From Monocercomonoides exilis (taxonomy: Eukaryota; Preaxostyla; Oxymonadida; Polymastigidae), in contig LSRY02000016.1 in the NCBI GenBank assembly GCA_001643675.2, positions 1,612,001 through 1,676,000 of the forward strand: a DNA stretch of 64,000 nucleotides, in the 5' to 3' direction. A model generated the notes under the pieces. That model saw only the letters and a program-made list of their open reading frames with translations, was not told the origin of the DNA and did no database searches. Positions 11,751 through 24,543 of this stretch are shown here, in pieces (position 1 is the first letter of the stretch; each line of letters starts with the position of its first letter). A program made the translations under genes and the position numbers.

Positions 11751-12677
11751 TCATCTTTCGTATTGACCTTTGTCTGCTTGAGCAGGTTTGAATGTCAACC
11801 TTCGCTTCTTTGCATAAATTGCAACAATGAAAATCATAACAGCAGCAGCAAAAAAGTTTTTTAATGATTGGAGTCTTGATAATGGACTTTCAATATAACG
11901 TCTTACAGCACCAGTTATTTTTACAGAATCCAAAGTTTTCACTTTTGGATCATTTTTCCATCGATTTGCGATGCATTTAGGATTCCATTGACATTCTGAA
12001 TGGAGTTGAAAGATTCCTTGTTCAGATGGAAAAGAAAGAACAGAGTCTTTGAGTGAATTTTGTTGAATAGCGGACTGAAGTGCAACATGACTTGTTAGGT
12101 AAGTATTCTGTGAATTATTTGTGCAAAGTCTTGAATCTAAAATAACACCCTGATTATACTTTTCTCGTATATAATTTTTAAATCCCTTATTTATTGCATT
12201 TGTATACTCTTCAAGCCATTTTCCCATGATTGTGCTGTTTTGCGGTGCAATTAGAAAATCATTTTCCAGATATAGATTTCCTTTTCCGTGAGACGAAAAT
12301 GCAAACAGTTGGGAATTAGATCGCTGAATTTCTGAATGCATTCTATTCGCAAACGAAGAATCTTTGAAGTAAATAGTTGTATCTGTCCAAATACCTCCAT
12401 AATGTTTTAAAAGATAGATTCTGTAAAAATCAGCTTTGTGCTGTGGACAGAGTTTGTGAAAATGATTTGGAAGTGATGTAAAGTTCACATAAAATTTGAT
12501 ATTTTTATTATTGAGAAATATTATTGGCATATCTCTAAAAATTTCAATATTTCTATCGATAAATGGTTTGACGACTTCAGAAACTTTTCCACCCCAATAC
12601 ATCCAAACATGTCGAGGATATTGTTGATTCGATAATGAACATGTCACAAATAAATTCAATAAAACAATAATTATCAT
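11751..12677 (-). CDS. DXD-type glycosyltransferase, membrane anchored
   Basis: A single exon of 308 residues. The N-terminus MIIIVLLNLFVTCSLS is a signal peptide or anchor. HVWMYWGG opens a sugar-transferase fold, and KADFYRIYLLKHYGGIWTD carries the Asp-x-Asp-like nucleotide-sugar/metal site typical of the GT32 / Gly_transf_sug and capsular-polysaccharide-type families. A hydrophobic segment near residues 275-295 is followed by a basic tail (KKRRLTF), so a lumenal Golgi or surface enzyme with a C-terminal anchor is likely. Substrate unknown. The start at 12677 is the first ATG in frame and sits directly before the signal sequence. It lies 154 bp downstream of the TLDc gene and about 210 bp upstream of the importin gene, all on the minus strand. 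Confidence 0.75.
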   Translation of the reverse strand: MIIIVLLNLFVTCSLSNQQYPRHVWMYWGGKVSEVVKPFIDRNIEIFRDMPIIFLNNKNIKFYVNFTSLPNHFHKLCPQHKADFYRIYLLKHYGGIWTDTTIYFKDSSFANRMHSEIQRSNSQLFAFSSHGKGNLYLENDFLIAPQNSTIMGKWLEEYTNAINKGFKNYIREKYNQGVILDSRLCTNNSQNTYLTSHVALQSAIQQNSLKDSVLSFPSEQGIFQLHSECQWNPKCIANRWKNDPKVKTLDSVKITGAVRRYIESPLSRLQSLKNFFAAAVMIFIVAIYAKKRRLTFKPAQADKGQYER

Positions 12678-12830
12678 TGAAAAATCGAACAAAATAGAAT
12701 TTTTCGATCTGCAACCATCAAAAGATAATAATTTCTCAAAATTTCAAAAATAGAATGATGTTTGCATTATAAAGTCACAGTTTCACAAAAACATTCAAAT
12801 AAATAACAAAATATATTTCATCAAAAAAAC

Positions 12831-14667
12831 TCAAAAGCGGCCAATTGGTGGTGATGATGATCTATATTCTAATAATTTCATTCAAAAATTAGAATTGGCA
12901 TTTTTTTAATTTAAAAAGAGAAAGAGATGGGAAAAAGTTTCAAACCTTTATCAAAGGACCAAATCTCAAAAGAGCGTATACTAAAATCGGGTTTTGAAGA
13001 GAGGACAGGAGAATTGAAAGTTGAGCAAAAAGCAGACGTTCCTTCAGAAAGCGAAGGAAGAATTCTAATTGCTATTCCATTTCTTTAAAAGAGAGAGAGA
13101 AAGAGAAAGAGAAAGAAATGAATAAATTAAGAAGAAATGAATAAATACATACATACATAAATAAATAAATAAAATAAAATAAAATAAAAAATAAAATAAA
13201 ATATTATTTTCTCATTTTTTTCACCATAATATTTATCACACCCTCCTCCAACAGAAATTCCGTCTCTGCACAAAATATAAAACGTGTTCAGCCGAGTTGA
13301 GGAATATTTAGTGATTTTCGGCTGATTTGAAGAACCAGATATATCAGAAGAGGAAGAAAAAGAAGAAGAAGAAGAAGAAGAGGAGGAGGAGGAGGAAGAA
13401 GAAGAAGAAGAAGAAGCAATAGAAGAAGAAGAAGAAGAAGGAAGAGGATCAGAAAGAGCAAACACAAAAGTCTCAGAAGTACCGTAGTATCTGGGGTGAG
13501 GGGTGAGCGGATGAGATAAGAATGCTCCGAATATCTGGAAGAGAATTAATGGGGGAAAAAATAAAATTAATAAAAGAAAAAATATTGAAAATAAATTTAT
13601 GAATAAATAAATAAATAAATATTGTTTTTATTATTTTTCATTTCTTAATTCATCTCTTCTTCGCTTTCACCACATAAATATAAAAGCCTCAATATTTATA
13701 TAAAAGCATATAAAATTCTCACACAGACTCTCACATTAATACTCATTCATTCATTCACACATATATATATATATATATTCTCACAATTCATTCATTCATT
13801 CATTCATTCTTATCAAATTCACATTCTCATTCTCACTCACATTTCACATTTCATCTTTCACATATCACATTTTTTATTCCACACCTTCTTCCTCTCGTCT
13901 TTTATCAGCATCAGCACAGGTCCTTTTGTTCTTGTCTGTTTTGCCTCTAACGTTGTCAAAGACGTCCCGTGAATGTTTGTGTCAAAGAGAAGCTCGAATT
14001 CTCTTGTTCTGTATTTGAAAGGGATGATGGAGAAGAGTAAAGAAGAAAGAAGAGGAGATGAAAGAAGAGGAGAAGAGGAAGAAGAAGAGGAGGAGGAAAA
14101 GGAAGAGGAAGAGGAAGAAAGAGAAGAAGGAGAAATGTGAAGAAGGGAAGGGCGGAGGTAGTTGAGGCGAGGGGGAGGAGGAGGGGAAGAAGAGGAAGAG
14201 GAAGAGGAAGAAGAAGAAGAAGAATGAAAAATGGAAGAAGAAGGAAAAGAAGAAGAAGAAGAAGATGATGATGATGATGATATTGATGAGAAAGGAGGGG
14301 TAAGATGAGCAGGAGGTATAGAAAGAGATGAATCAGAAGAAGAATGAGCAGAAGAAGAAGCAGAAATGGAAGCAAAAGAAGAAGAAGAAAGAGGAGGAGG
14401 AGAAGAAGAAGAAGAAAATGAAGTAAAAGAAGAAAGAGGAGGAGGGGGAGGAGAAGGAGGAGAATAAAAAGAAGGAGAAAGAGGTTGGTTTTGAAAGTTT
14501 TGTGAGTCAGAAGAAGGAGCAGAGTAATCTGAGGAAACAGAACTGATGATGCTGCTTGTGATTTCAGAGGGGAGAAACTCATCCAAATCAGATAGAGTGA
14601 TCATGGGCCTGTGAAAAGGAAGGAAGGAAGGAAGGAAGGAAGGAAGGAAGGAAGGAAGGAAGGAAGG

Positions 14668-14711
<44 letters not shown>

Positions 14712-14714
14712 TAA

Positions 14715-14756
<42 letters not shown>

Positions 14757-14760
14757 AGAG

Positions 14761-14807
<47 letters not shown>

Positions 14808-17800
14808 TAAAGAGAGAAAGAGAGAGAGAAGAGGGATAATGGAGAGAGGGAATATATAGATAGATAGAGATAGGTTGATAGATAAAATGGAGAAAATAAA
14901 AAAAAATAATAATAATGTTAATAATAAGAAAGAAAGAAAGTGATTAAGCAAGAAATAGAGAAGAAAGAGGAAGAAAGAAAAATTATGTGGAAAAAAAAAA
15001 GCAAACACATTCGATCACAAATCACAAAAGCAAAAAAAAGAAAAATAAATAAATAAATTTCTTGAATCCACAAAATCCTTCATATAATCTTCGGTTTCTT
15101 TCTTTTTCTTTATCTTTTTCTTTCTTCTTTCTTCTCTTTCCTCCTCATCACACCTCAATCCAGAGTATGTCTTCTGATAATTCGTCCCTCCAGAAGATAT
15201 CAATTGTTCCAACTGCTTCATCTTCACCCATTGTTTGTCTTTCCTTTGCTCTTCCAATCTTTTTCTCTCTTCTTTCTCTTCCTTCCCTTCTCCTTCTCCT
15301 TCTTCTTGTTTCTCTTCACTTTCTTGTTCACTTTGACTAAAACCAAACAGCTTCTTCTGCTTTTGCTTCTTCTTCCTCATCTCCCTCTCCTTCTTCTTCC
15401 TCTTCCTTTCTTCTTCTTTCTCCTTCTCTTTCTCTTCTTTCCTCTTCTTCTCCTTTTCGATTTCTATTTGTATTTCTTCATCATCCACTGTCACAAATCC
15501 AATATCCAAATAATCATCACTCGAACTGGTTGATAAAATATCGCTTTCGTTCTCTTCTTCTTCCTCTTCTTCTTCTTCTCTTTCTTCTTCTTCTTCTCTT
15601 TCTTCCTCTTCCTCCTCTTCATCGTCATCATCTTCTTCTTCTTCCTTCCCTTCCTCAGGTTTATCTGCAAAATCAAACTTTCCTTCTGTATATACTCCAC
15701 TTTCACTTCTTCCTCTTCCTCTTCCTCTTCCTCTTTCTCTTCTTCCCTTTCTTTCTTTTCCTCTTCCTCTTCCCTTCTTTCTTCCTCCTCTTCCTCCTTC
15801 TCTTCCTCCTCTTCTTCTCCTTCTTCTCTCTTCTTCCCCCTGTGAACGCAAAGAACAAGCCAAACTTTTTAATTCATTCTTCATCACCTTCAACGTGTCA
15901 CTCGAAAGAGAAAGAGAAGAATCCGATGGAGAATACGAAGAAGACAATGAAGATGTTGAAATATCTTCATTGCCATCATCATCATCATCAAAATCTTCTT
16001 CTTCTTCTTCTTCTTCTTCTTCTCTCTTTCTCTCTTTCTCTCTTCTTTTTCTTCCTCTTTCTCCTCTTTCTCTTTCTCTTTCTTTCTCTTCTTCTTCTTC
16101 TCCCTCTTCTTCTCTTTCTCCTCTTTCTCCTCTTCTCCTTTCTGAAATCTCTTCTTCTTCAATCACAAACTCATTCGCTAACTCTTCAAAATCAAACATT
16201 GATAATATTTCTTCGCTTTTCATTTTGATTTTATCTTTTTTGTCTTTCTCCTTCTCTTCTTCTTTCTCTTTCTCTTTCTCATTTTCTTCTTTCTCTTTCT
16301 CTTTCTCTTCTTCTTTCTCTTTCTCTTTCTCTTTCTCTTTCTCTTTCTCATTTTCTTCTTTCTCATTTTCTTCTTTCTCTTCTTCTTCTTCTTCTTCTTC
16401 TTCTTCTTCCAACACAATCTGCAGCTCCTTCTCCAACTTCTTTACTTTCTCCTCTTCTTCTTCCATTTCCTTCAAAACTTCTTCAAATTTCCCTTCTGAA
16501 ATCATCTTTCTCTGCCTCCTCTTCTTCTCCCACTCAATTTCTTCGTTCATTTCCTTCCTTTTTTGCATTTCTTCTTTCTTCTTCATCCTCTTCAGCATCT
16601 TCTTCCTCTTCTGCCTCATGTACTCTTCATATGAGTTGCTATTTTCCCAATCTTCTTCTTCTTCTTCTTCTTCTTCTTCTTCTTCTTCTTCTCTTCTTCT
16701 TCTTCTTCTCCTTCTCTTTCCTTCTTCTCCTTCTCCTTCTCCTCTTTCTCCTTCCTCTCCTTCTTCTTCTCCTTCTCCTTCCATTTTCTTCCTCCTCCTC
16801 TTCTTCTTCTCTTTCTCTTTCTCTTTCTCTTTCTCCTCCTCCTCCTCCATCCTCAATGCCTCTTCCTTCTTCCTCCATTTCCTCATCTTTCTTCTTCTTT
16901 CTCTTTCTCTTCTTCTCTCTTCTGCTCCTTCTTCTTCTGCTTTTTGAAGCAAAATTTTCGATTTTTGTATGTTTTCTTGGATATTTTTGAGAAGAAGAAG
17001 GGAAGAAGAAGAAGGAACAAGAAGTTGGATGGAGATGAGGGTGAAGAAAGAGGAGGAGGAGGAGGAGGAAGAAGAAGAGGAAGAAGAAGAAAGAGAAGAA
17101 GAGGAAGAAGAAAATTGAGATTTCAATGAATTGTCATGTGATTGTCCTGATAAATTGCTAGTTTTGAATGAATTTGCAAGAGGATTAAGAGAAAAATGAT
17201 GATGATTCAATAAAATTTCTTCTTTGCTTGAAGAAGAGGAGGAAGAAGAGGAGGAAGAAGAGGAGGAAGAGGAGGAAGAGGAGGAAGAGGAAGAAGGGAA
17301 AGAAGAGGAGGAGGAAGAGGAAGAGGAAAGAGAAGAAGAAGAAGAAAGAGAAGAAGAAGAAGAAGAACAATTATCAACGCATTTACAAGTTTTATTATTA
17401 TTCCGTTTAATTTCTTTTCCTTCTTCATTGAACAACTTGTGAATTTTCAAATTTGTTTGAAAAGGAGAAAGTTGCTTAGAAATGGCTGAATAAAAAGGGG
17501 AAGCTTTGCCTGGGACGATGAGGAAGAGAGTGAGAAGAGAGGCAGAAGAAGAAGGAAAAGAGGAGGAAGAAGAAGAAGAGGGAGAAGAAGAAAAAGAATG
17601 AAATCTTTGAGAAGAAGAAGAAGAGAAAGAAGAGGAGGAAGAGGGAGAAGAAGAAGAGAAAGGAAGAGAACGAGAAAGAGGAAAAGAAGACAAATGTGTT
17701 TGCTTGTTTTTAGTTTCTTTTGAGTTGTTTGTGGAACGAGGAAGAGGAGGAGTTGGAGGAAGATGATTAGAATGAGAAGAAGAAGAGGAGGAGGAGGAAG

Positions 17801-19956
17801 AAGAAGAAGAAGAAGAAGAAAGAGGAAGAGGAAGAGGAAGAGAAGAAGATGAAGAAGAAGGAGGAGGAAGAGAAGAGGAAGGTGATGAATGCATCGGAGA
17901 AATAGAAGACGGAGAAATAGAAGAAGAAGAAGATGATGATGATGATGATGATGAAACATTAATAGGAGTTTTAGAGAGATTAGAAGAAATGTCTAAGGAA
18001 AGAGAATATCTTGGATTGGGTGGGAAGACAAAGGAAGAAGAAGGAGGAGAAGAGGAAGAAGAGGAAGAAGAAGAGGAAGAGGAGGAGGGGGAGGAAGTAG
18101 AAGAAGAAGAAGAAAAGGAGTGAAATCTTTGAGAAGAAAGAGAAGAAGAGGAAAAAGAGGAAAAAGAGGAAGAAAGAGAAGAAGAAGAAATTCTTTCCAA
18201 TTCGTCTAATGAAATGGCAGAATGAGAAGAAAGAGCAACAGAATGAATTAGACTTGTTGGGTAGCAGATGGAGAAGGGAGGGAAAGAAGAGGAAGAGAAG
18301 GAGGAAGAGGAAGAAGAAGAAGAAGAAGAAGATTTCGGAGAAATAGAAGACGGAGAATTAAAAGAAGAAGAAGAGAAAGAGGAAGAAGAAGAAGAAGAAG
18401 AAGAAGAAGAAGAAGAAGAAGAAGAAGAAGAGAAAGAAGTTACATTTCCTTTTTCTTGTTCTTCTTTTGCTTTGTTTTGGATGTCAGCAAATGGGTTGAA
18501 AAAGGAAAAAGAAGGAAAAACGGAAGAAAACTGAGAAGATGAGAGCTCAAAGAGAAGAGGGTTTATTCGAAAGAAGCAGGAAGAAAGGAGGAAGTGCTGA
18601 GAAAGAGGAGGAAACGAGAAAGAGGAAGAGGAAGAGGAAGAAAAAGGAGAAGAAGGAAAGGAAGAAGAAGAATTGTTTTCTGTTGTTTCTTCTTCCACTT
18701 TATTTGTTTCTTTATCTTCATCTCTTTTCTCTTTCTCTTTCTCTTTCTCTTTCTCTTTCTCTTTCTCTTTCTCTTTCTCTTTCTCTTTCTCTTTCTCTTT
18801 CTTCATCTTCATCTTTTGGATGTTTCTTTCTTCAATCTCAAATTCTTCCCCATCAATTTCATAATCATCTTCTTTTCTTCTAACAAACACACATCGTTCT
18901 CTTCTTTCTCTCAATTTCTTCTTCTTTTCTTTGTTTTTCTTCTCTTTTTCTTCCTTCCTCTCTTTTTCTTCCTCTTCCTCCATCTTCTTCTTCTCTGCTC
19001 TTCGTTCATTTCGCATTGTTTTATACTCGTTCATTGTCTTTTTCCCTTCCTTCACCAATTTCAGCATTTCCTCTTTCTTCTTGCCCCATTCTTGCTTCTT
19101 CTTTATTTTCTCTCTCATTTTCCTTCTTTCTTTCATTTTCTGGTAAAATTTCTCTTTCTTTCTTGTCAACATCTTGTTCACAATGGAATGTGCGAACGAA
19201 TTTATCAGCTTTTTGGAAGGAGAAGAGGTGGAAATGAAGGAAGGGAAGGAGAAAGAGGAAGAAGAAGAAGAAGAAGAAAGAGAAGAAGAAGAAAGAGAAG
19301 AAGAAGAAGAAAGAGAAGAAGAAGAAGAAGAAAGAGGAAGAGGAATATGAGAAGAAAAAGAATAAGACGATAATGATGAAGGAGAGGAAGAGGAAGAAGA
19401 AGAAGAAGAAGAAGAAGAAGGAAAAGAAGAAAAAGGAAGAGATTTTCGTCTTGGGTGTTTCGATTTCTGAGAAAGAGGCAAAGAAACAGTGGCAGAAGAA
19501 GCAGCAGAATCGAAAGGAGAAGCAATATTTTGAAGGAGAAGAAGAGAAGGAGAAGGAGAAGAGGAAGAAGAGGAAGAAGAGGAAGAGGAAGAAGAGGATG
19601 AAGAAGGAGGAGAAATTGAATGAGAATGAACGAAGGAAGGGAAAAGAGAAGGAGAAGGAGAAGAAAAAGAAGGAGAAGAAAATAAAGAAGAAGAAGGAAA
19701 TGAAGAAGAAGAAGAAGAAGAAGCAGTAGAGAAAGAGGAAAGAAGAGAAAGAGAACGTTCTTTTAAGTTGGAGACGAAGAGTGGGTGAGAGACAAGAAGA
19801 TAAGAGGAGGAGAGGAAGGGAGAAGGAGAAGGAGAAGAGGAAGAGGAAGAGGAAGAAGAAAGAGAAGAAGAAGAGGAGGAGGAGGAAGAAGAAGAAGAAT
19901 TAATCAGTTCTGTATTCTTTCTTTTCTTCTCTCTTTTTCTTTGAGAAGAATGTTTT

Positions 19957-20009
<53 letters not shown>

Positions 20010-21003
20010 AGAGAAAAAAGTGTCAACAGATTTTGAACGACTAAGTTTTGAAGAAGAGCCGCGAGAAGAAAGAAGATGTGAAAGTTTTATTTGAAATTTT
20101 TCTTTTCTCTTTCTTTCTTTCTCTTCTTTCTTCTTCTTCTTCCTTTCTTCTTCTTCCTTCTTCTTCGCTATTCTTTCGCTTCTTTTCCTTTCTTTCACTT
20201 CTTTCTCCTTTTGCTGTGAGCTTTTTCCGATCGATTTTGACTCAACTTTCACATCGTCTTCATCCACAAACATTAGCCCGTTATCTAATTGTTCTTCTTC
20301 TTCCTCTTCTTCCTCTTCTTTTATTTCTTCTTCTTCTTTTTCTTTTTCTTCTTCCTCTTCTCTTTCTTTCTTCTTCTCTTTCTCTTTCTCTTTCTCTTTC
20401 TCTTCTTTCCCTTTTAACACAAAACTTTTCACCCCCAAAAATGCATTCGAAAATATGCTGTTTTTTCTGACTTTCGTTTTATTGTCATCATCTTTTTCTC
20501 TTTTTCTATTCTTTTCTTCTTCCTCTCCTCTTTCTTCTTTTATAACTTCCTCCTCTTCTTCCTCCTCCTCTTCAATTTCTTCATCCTCTTCCTCTTCTTC
20601 TTCTTCCTCCTCCTCCTCCTCACTCATCCACCCCCATCCTTCTTCCTCCTCCTCTTCCTCTTCCTCTTCTTCACCACAACCCTCGTTTGCACTCTCCCAT
20701 CCACAGCTTTTACTTCTCCTTCTCTTCATATTCTCTTTCTCTTTCTCCTTCTCCTTCTCCTTCTCCTTCTTCCTCTTCCCCCTCATTTCTTCTCCTTCCC
20801 TTCTTCCTTTCTCTCTCTGCCCCTTCGGACAAATCCTCCAAAGCTCCCAAATTTTGCTTTCTTCTTTCTTTTCCTCGTGTTTTTCGCTCAGCGCTCGGAA
20901 ATTTGGATGAATGGACATTTTCAATGAAGAGGAAAGAGGGGGAGATGAAGAAGAGCCACGACGTTGTGTGGATTTAGCAGAAGGAAGGAAAGAAGAAGAA
21001 GAA

Positions 21004-21036
<33 letters not shown>

Positions 21037-21971
21037 GCAATAGAAGAAGAAGAAGAATTATAAGAATAAGAAGAATAAGAAGCATCCTGTCTAATTCGTG
21101 CAGAGTTTGCATCCTTCCCCGCGTAAACAAGCTCAAACAGCCTGAAGAAGCGCTGGATGGTTTTCGTCGATTCTTCGGTCTCTGCTCTCTGCACAGGCAT
21201 CGCCCACTCGTGTGAGTAGTGCTGCTGCCCTTGCCCTGCAGACGCCACGCCAGACGCCATCACAAACGGCTGGAAGACTCCAATCTTTGCGGCGGCTCGG
21301 CTTTGCTCCTCGTCTGCAAGTAATATGACAGGGCTGCTGTGGGTGCGGCTGCGCTTTTCCAGTTTTCGCTCGGCTCGTCTTAGCAACTTTCTTGTTGTTC
21401 GCTTCCTCCTTCTCCAGATTGAAAGCACTTTTTTTTGAACAAGTTTTTCCCAAATGTGTGTTTGATTTTCGTCGATTTGCTTTCTTCCCCCCCGAACAAT
21501 CCAAAATAAAAAATCAAGAAGAAATGAAGAAGCAAGCGATAGAGAAGCTTGTAATTTCAATTTTTTACGAGCTTGAAGAGTGTTTTCTTTTCGATAAATT
21601 GTTTGATTTCGATTAATTAATGTTTCTTTTGTTAAACGCTCACGATTATATGTCGTTTTTTCTTCCATTTGCAAACAATTTGCATTATCATGCAAATCAA
21701 TAAGTTCTTGTTTCTTCTTTTGAGGGCTTCCAATTAAGCCTTCATCAATTTCTATAAAGTCAAAAATTTCATCATCATTTTCTTCTTGAAATGGCATTTT
21801 TGGCAGGCTATCTTTTCGTTCCATCTCTTTTCGCGCTTTTATTTTGTCGTATAGGCATTTTTCTTTAAGCTTACGACTTTCTTTAATTTCATTATTTTTG
21901 TGAATAATATAAAAACATGCAAATTGGTACATGTTCCTTTTGAACGACGTAAGTCCAATTTGATTGTTCAT
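12831..21971 (-). CDS. Giant TLDc-domain protein with poly-Ser and poly-Glu regions
   Basis: TLDc proteins (OXR1/NCOA7/TBC1D24 type) bind the V-ATPase and act in oxidative-stress protection. Model: exon 1 21971-15154, then 14608-13885, 13534-13242, 13082-12946 and 12868-12831, about 2,669 residues. The TLDc domain is C-terminal (about 2468-2660). It reads FKYRTREFELLFDTNIHG, then GPVLMLIKD, IFGAFLSHP, YYGTSETFVFALSD, DGISVGGG, CSTFNSPVL and SFEIWSF in the family order. A poly-Ser insert splits the domain after FALSDPLP. The first ~2,270 residues are mostly alternating Ser runs and Glu/Lys coiled-coil stretches; residues 1-280 are the only complex part and I do not recognise them. The exon 1 donor could instead be near 15019, which keeps frame. 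Two genes fused by my model is the main alternative. Confidence 0.65.
13139..13205 (+). repeat. ATAAA-type microsatellite in a TLDc intron
   Basis: Tandem ATAAA/AATAA and CATA units lie in the intron between the third and fourth TLDc exons. Simple-sequence DNA. Confidence 0.8.
14618..14840 (+). repeat. GGAA and GA microsatellite in a TLDc intron
   Basis: About twelve GGAA units (14618-14668) run into more than 150 nt of GA dinucleotides with AAAG and ATAAAG interruptions. In the preferred TLDc model it lies in the 454-nt-plus intron upstream of the second exon. A pure purine strand of this length can form triplex DNA. Confidence 0.9.
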
Positions 21972-22341
21972 TTCAACTGTTCAAATAAAAATAGATGAGA
22001 TCAATAAACTGAATTCTTATGAAGCTTTTCTTTAATAACCAAATAAAACAAAAAAAGATAGATCTTAACCATCATGAAGATAATTGATAACAAATTTATA
22101 ACTAACTATTTTGAAAACTAAATCGCATTATTCAAATGCAACTGAAATAAAAATGTGAAGCACTGATATAGTAATATGAAATTACCTCAAAAATATGTGA
22201 AATGAAAGATAAATATTAATTTTCCGAAATAACTGTTTTCAAAAACTATTTTCGCATATTTTCGAAAGTGCAGCTTACTGACTTGATCTGCATTCCTTCA
22301 AATTCTTCACAAGATGCTGGGTAAAAATTGTGATGTAAACA

Positions 22342-22771
22342 TTAAAAAAAGATCAATATAAGAAAAGATAACAAGGCAATATAAACCAAAATGCGATAAT
22401 TCAAGTGTGCATTTGAATCTTTTAATTTCAAGTTTTCCTCTGTAACCTAAAATATATCAATTATTTGTTGATAGTACAGAAAAAATGCGATTTTTTTTCT
22501 ATAGATAAAAATTGAGAACCTTTGCAAGCTTTTCTTCCATTTCAAGATGTTTTCTCCTGTCTTGATACATCGTACTTCTTAAAATACGCAATTCTTTAAG
22601 GATATTCAATTTATACTGACGAAGAGCTTCAGTATCATCTCCTTTAAAATTTTAGTAATAAATCTTATTCTTTCCGGAAAAAATGGAATTGAAAATACCT
22701 TGCATCGATTCTATTTGATCTACCCTTGAAGATAAACTGTCGATTCGTGATTCTATTTCTGAGATTGACAT
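22342..22771 (-). CDS. Small tail-anchored coiled-coil protein (99 aa)
   Basis: Three short exons on the minus strand: 22771-22699, 22641-22520 and 22446-22342, with introns of 57 and 73 nt. Each junction has GT-AG ends and the phases close exactly. The product begins MSISEIESRIDSLSSRVDQI, continues as a charged coiled coil (residues 25-80) and ends in one hydrophobic helix, VYIALLSFLILIFF, right before the stop. It therefore looks like a tail-anchored membrane protein with its coiled coil in the cytosol. The family is not recognised; SNARE-like or other membrane adaptors are possible. Its exons are too short to show up as long open frames. It starts 800 bp upstream of the TLDc gene on the same strand. 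Confidence 0.65.
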
Positions 22772-24541
22772 CAACCTTTCAGATAAAACTTTTGATCAAA
22801 ACGTATTATAAGTTTTTGTTGAAATATTTTCGATTTTTGAATATATAATTATAAAAATTTTTTATTGACCGACTGTTGTATAACTTTTAATAGTCTAAGC
22901 AATTTGAAATAAATATTAGCATGTATTTTAATGTTTTTTTTTTATTGTTTCAAAAATCTGCTGTTCAATTAATTCACATATTCTTCAAGCTCGTGTGAAA
23001 AAAAGGGAGCAAAAGGAACTTAATTTGAGAGTGCGTTCATCTTCCTACCATTCATTCTGTGTCGTGGATATTGAATCAAATCAAGAAGGATGTTTGTTTG
23101 TTTTTAAAATTATTGAAGAAAAGCTTTCATCGAATGTGGAATAAAGCATCGACACTGACTTGAACAGTTGTTTAGAAAGTTTTTCATTATTTTTTGAAAA
23201 TATATAGAATTAAAATGGTCTTATATTTGCAGAAATGAGAAGGATTGAACTTGCTTTCAAAAGAAATGGAAAAAATTAATTTATGAAAGCAGGAATAACA
23301 TTTCATTATTTCATGGATCTTCAACCTGGATGAAGAGTGACGAGCATTTTTGAGATGGCTATTCATTTTTTGATTGTTATCTCACTCAAACAGCTGAGAA
23401 GTGGGAAAAATGGAAAAAATTGCTGAATAATGCATCTTTGGCTGAATCGACTGGAAGCATTGCGGAAATTCTTGTACTGAAGATTTCCATATATGAACAT
23501 AACTTCTGATTGAGCACAAGTTGAAGTGAACAATTTCAATTGCTGACGTTTTTGTCATGAAACTTTCCACATGTGTTTCCTTCAAAACCGTCAATGTTGG
23601 TCAAGCATCTTTTTTTCCGAATATTGTGTTGATAAAAGCGACTTCTCATTTTACTCGATTTCATGTAAAGATGCACCAACAAACCAAGGCAATTCACCCC
23701 GTTTTCTGCTTATCTTTTGCCTGTGTTGACAACTGCAACCTTTTTCGTCCTTTATTTCGAGTTCGCATTCTGACTTCTTTGGAAAATGGAATGAGCAAAA
23801 AAATTGGTGTATTCAATGAAAGATTATTAAATCTGATCATCAGTCGATAAGATATTTTTATAGGATGTGCTTTGAGTGGATTCCTGCATGAATATAGCCT
23901 CAATATGATGAGTTTAACGATCGAAAATCGAAATCTTTCGGAAATGTTGAACGAAGAAGTGCAAACAACAGAATTTGCAACCAAACAATCTAAAACAAAT
24001 GAAGACTCTTAACCGGAAAATAATCAGATGTGTCCTCTTCTTTTTCAAAAAATGAAATGTCACATGATTTATAAAATCTTCGCAACAAATCAATCGCCTA
24101 TTATGGAAATTTTCTCTTCAACAATTTGATATTTCTCTTCCTTTCTTCTCATTTCCATCGCCTTCAAGGAATGGGCATGAATCACAAACAGAATCTTGAT
24201 CTCTCTGAACACAAAATTGAACATATTTTAAATTCTAAATTTTTGATAAAAAATTTAGTATTTAATGAAAATGGAAATACTAAAGAACGACGAAAAGCAA
24301 ATGAAGATTCTTAGAAAAAAATATAACAAGAATTTCAAAAAGTCAATTCTTCTTTCACCTGATTCATCTTTTTCTCCAGATCATTCAGTATTGGAATTGG
24401 GCCAACCATTCCTTTTGACTGAAAGATAAGGAACTTCGAAAGGAAATGGAAAAAAAGAGCACCTGGGGTTGAGAGGCTTCAATCGACCTGACAATCACGA
24501 AGTGAAAGCATCAAATTCTTGTGATTCACAATCATCTCTTT
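22772..24541. other. Degenerate stretch, no gene recognised
   Basis: About 1.8 kb between the small coiled-coil gene and the pogo element. Several medium-length frames (for example 23557-23850, plus) are interrupted by stops and carry no family pattern. It probably includes decayed coding sequence. Confidence 0.45.
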
Positions 24542-24543
24542 TA

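Noticed and set aside
15015-15153. Lys/Glu-rich C-terminal end of the first TLDc exon
   Set aside because: A donor at 15153 joins in phase to the next exon with a smoother sequence, so these codons are more likely intron. I keep it as an alternative, not the main model.
15062-20977. Many long plus-strand frames (poly-Ser, poly-Leu/Phe, poly-Glu) opposite the TLDc gene
   Set aside because: They are the antisense reading of GAA/TTC-type repeats. None contains a domain, and the minus strand holds one continuous frame ending in TLDc.
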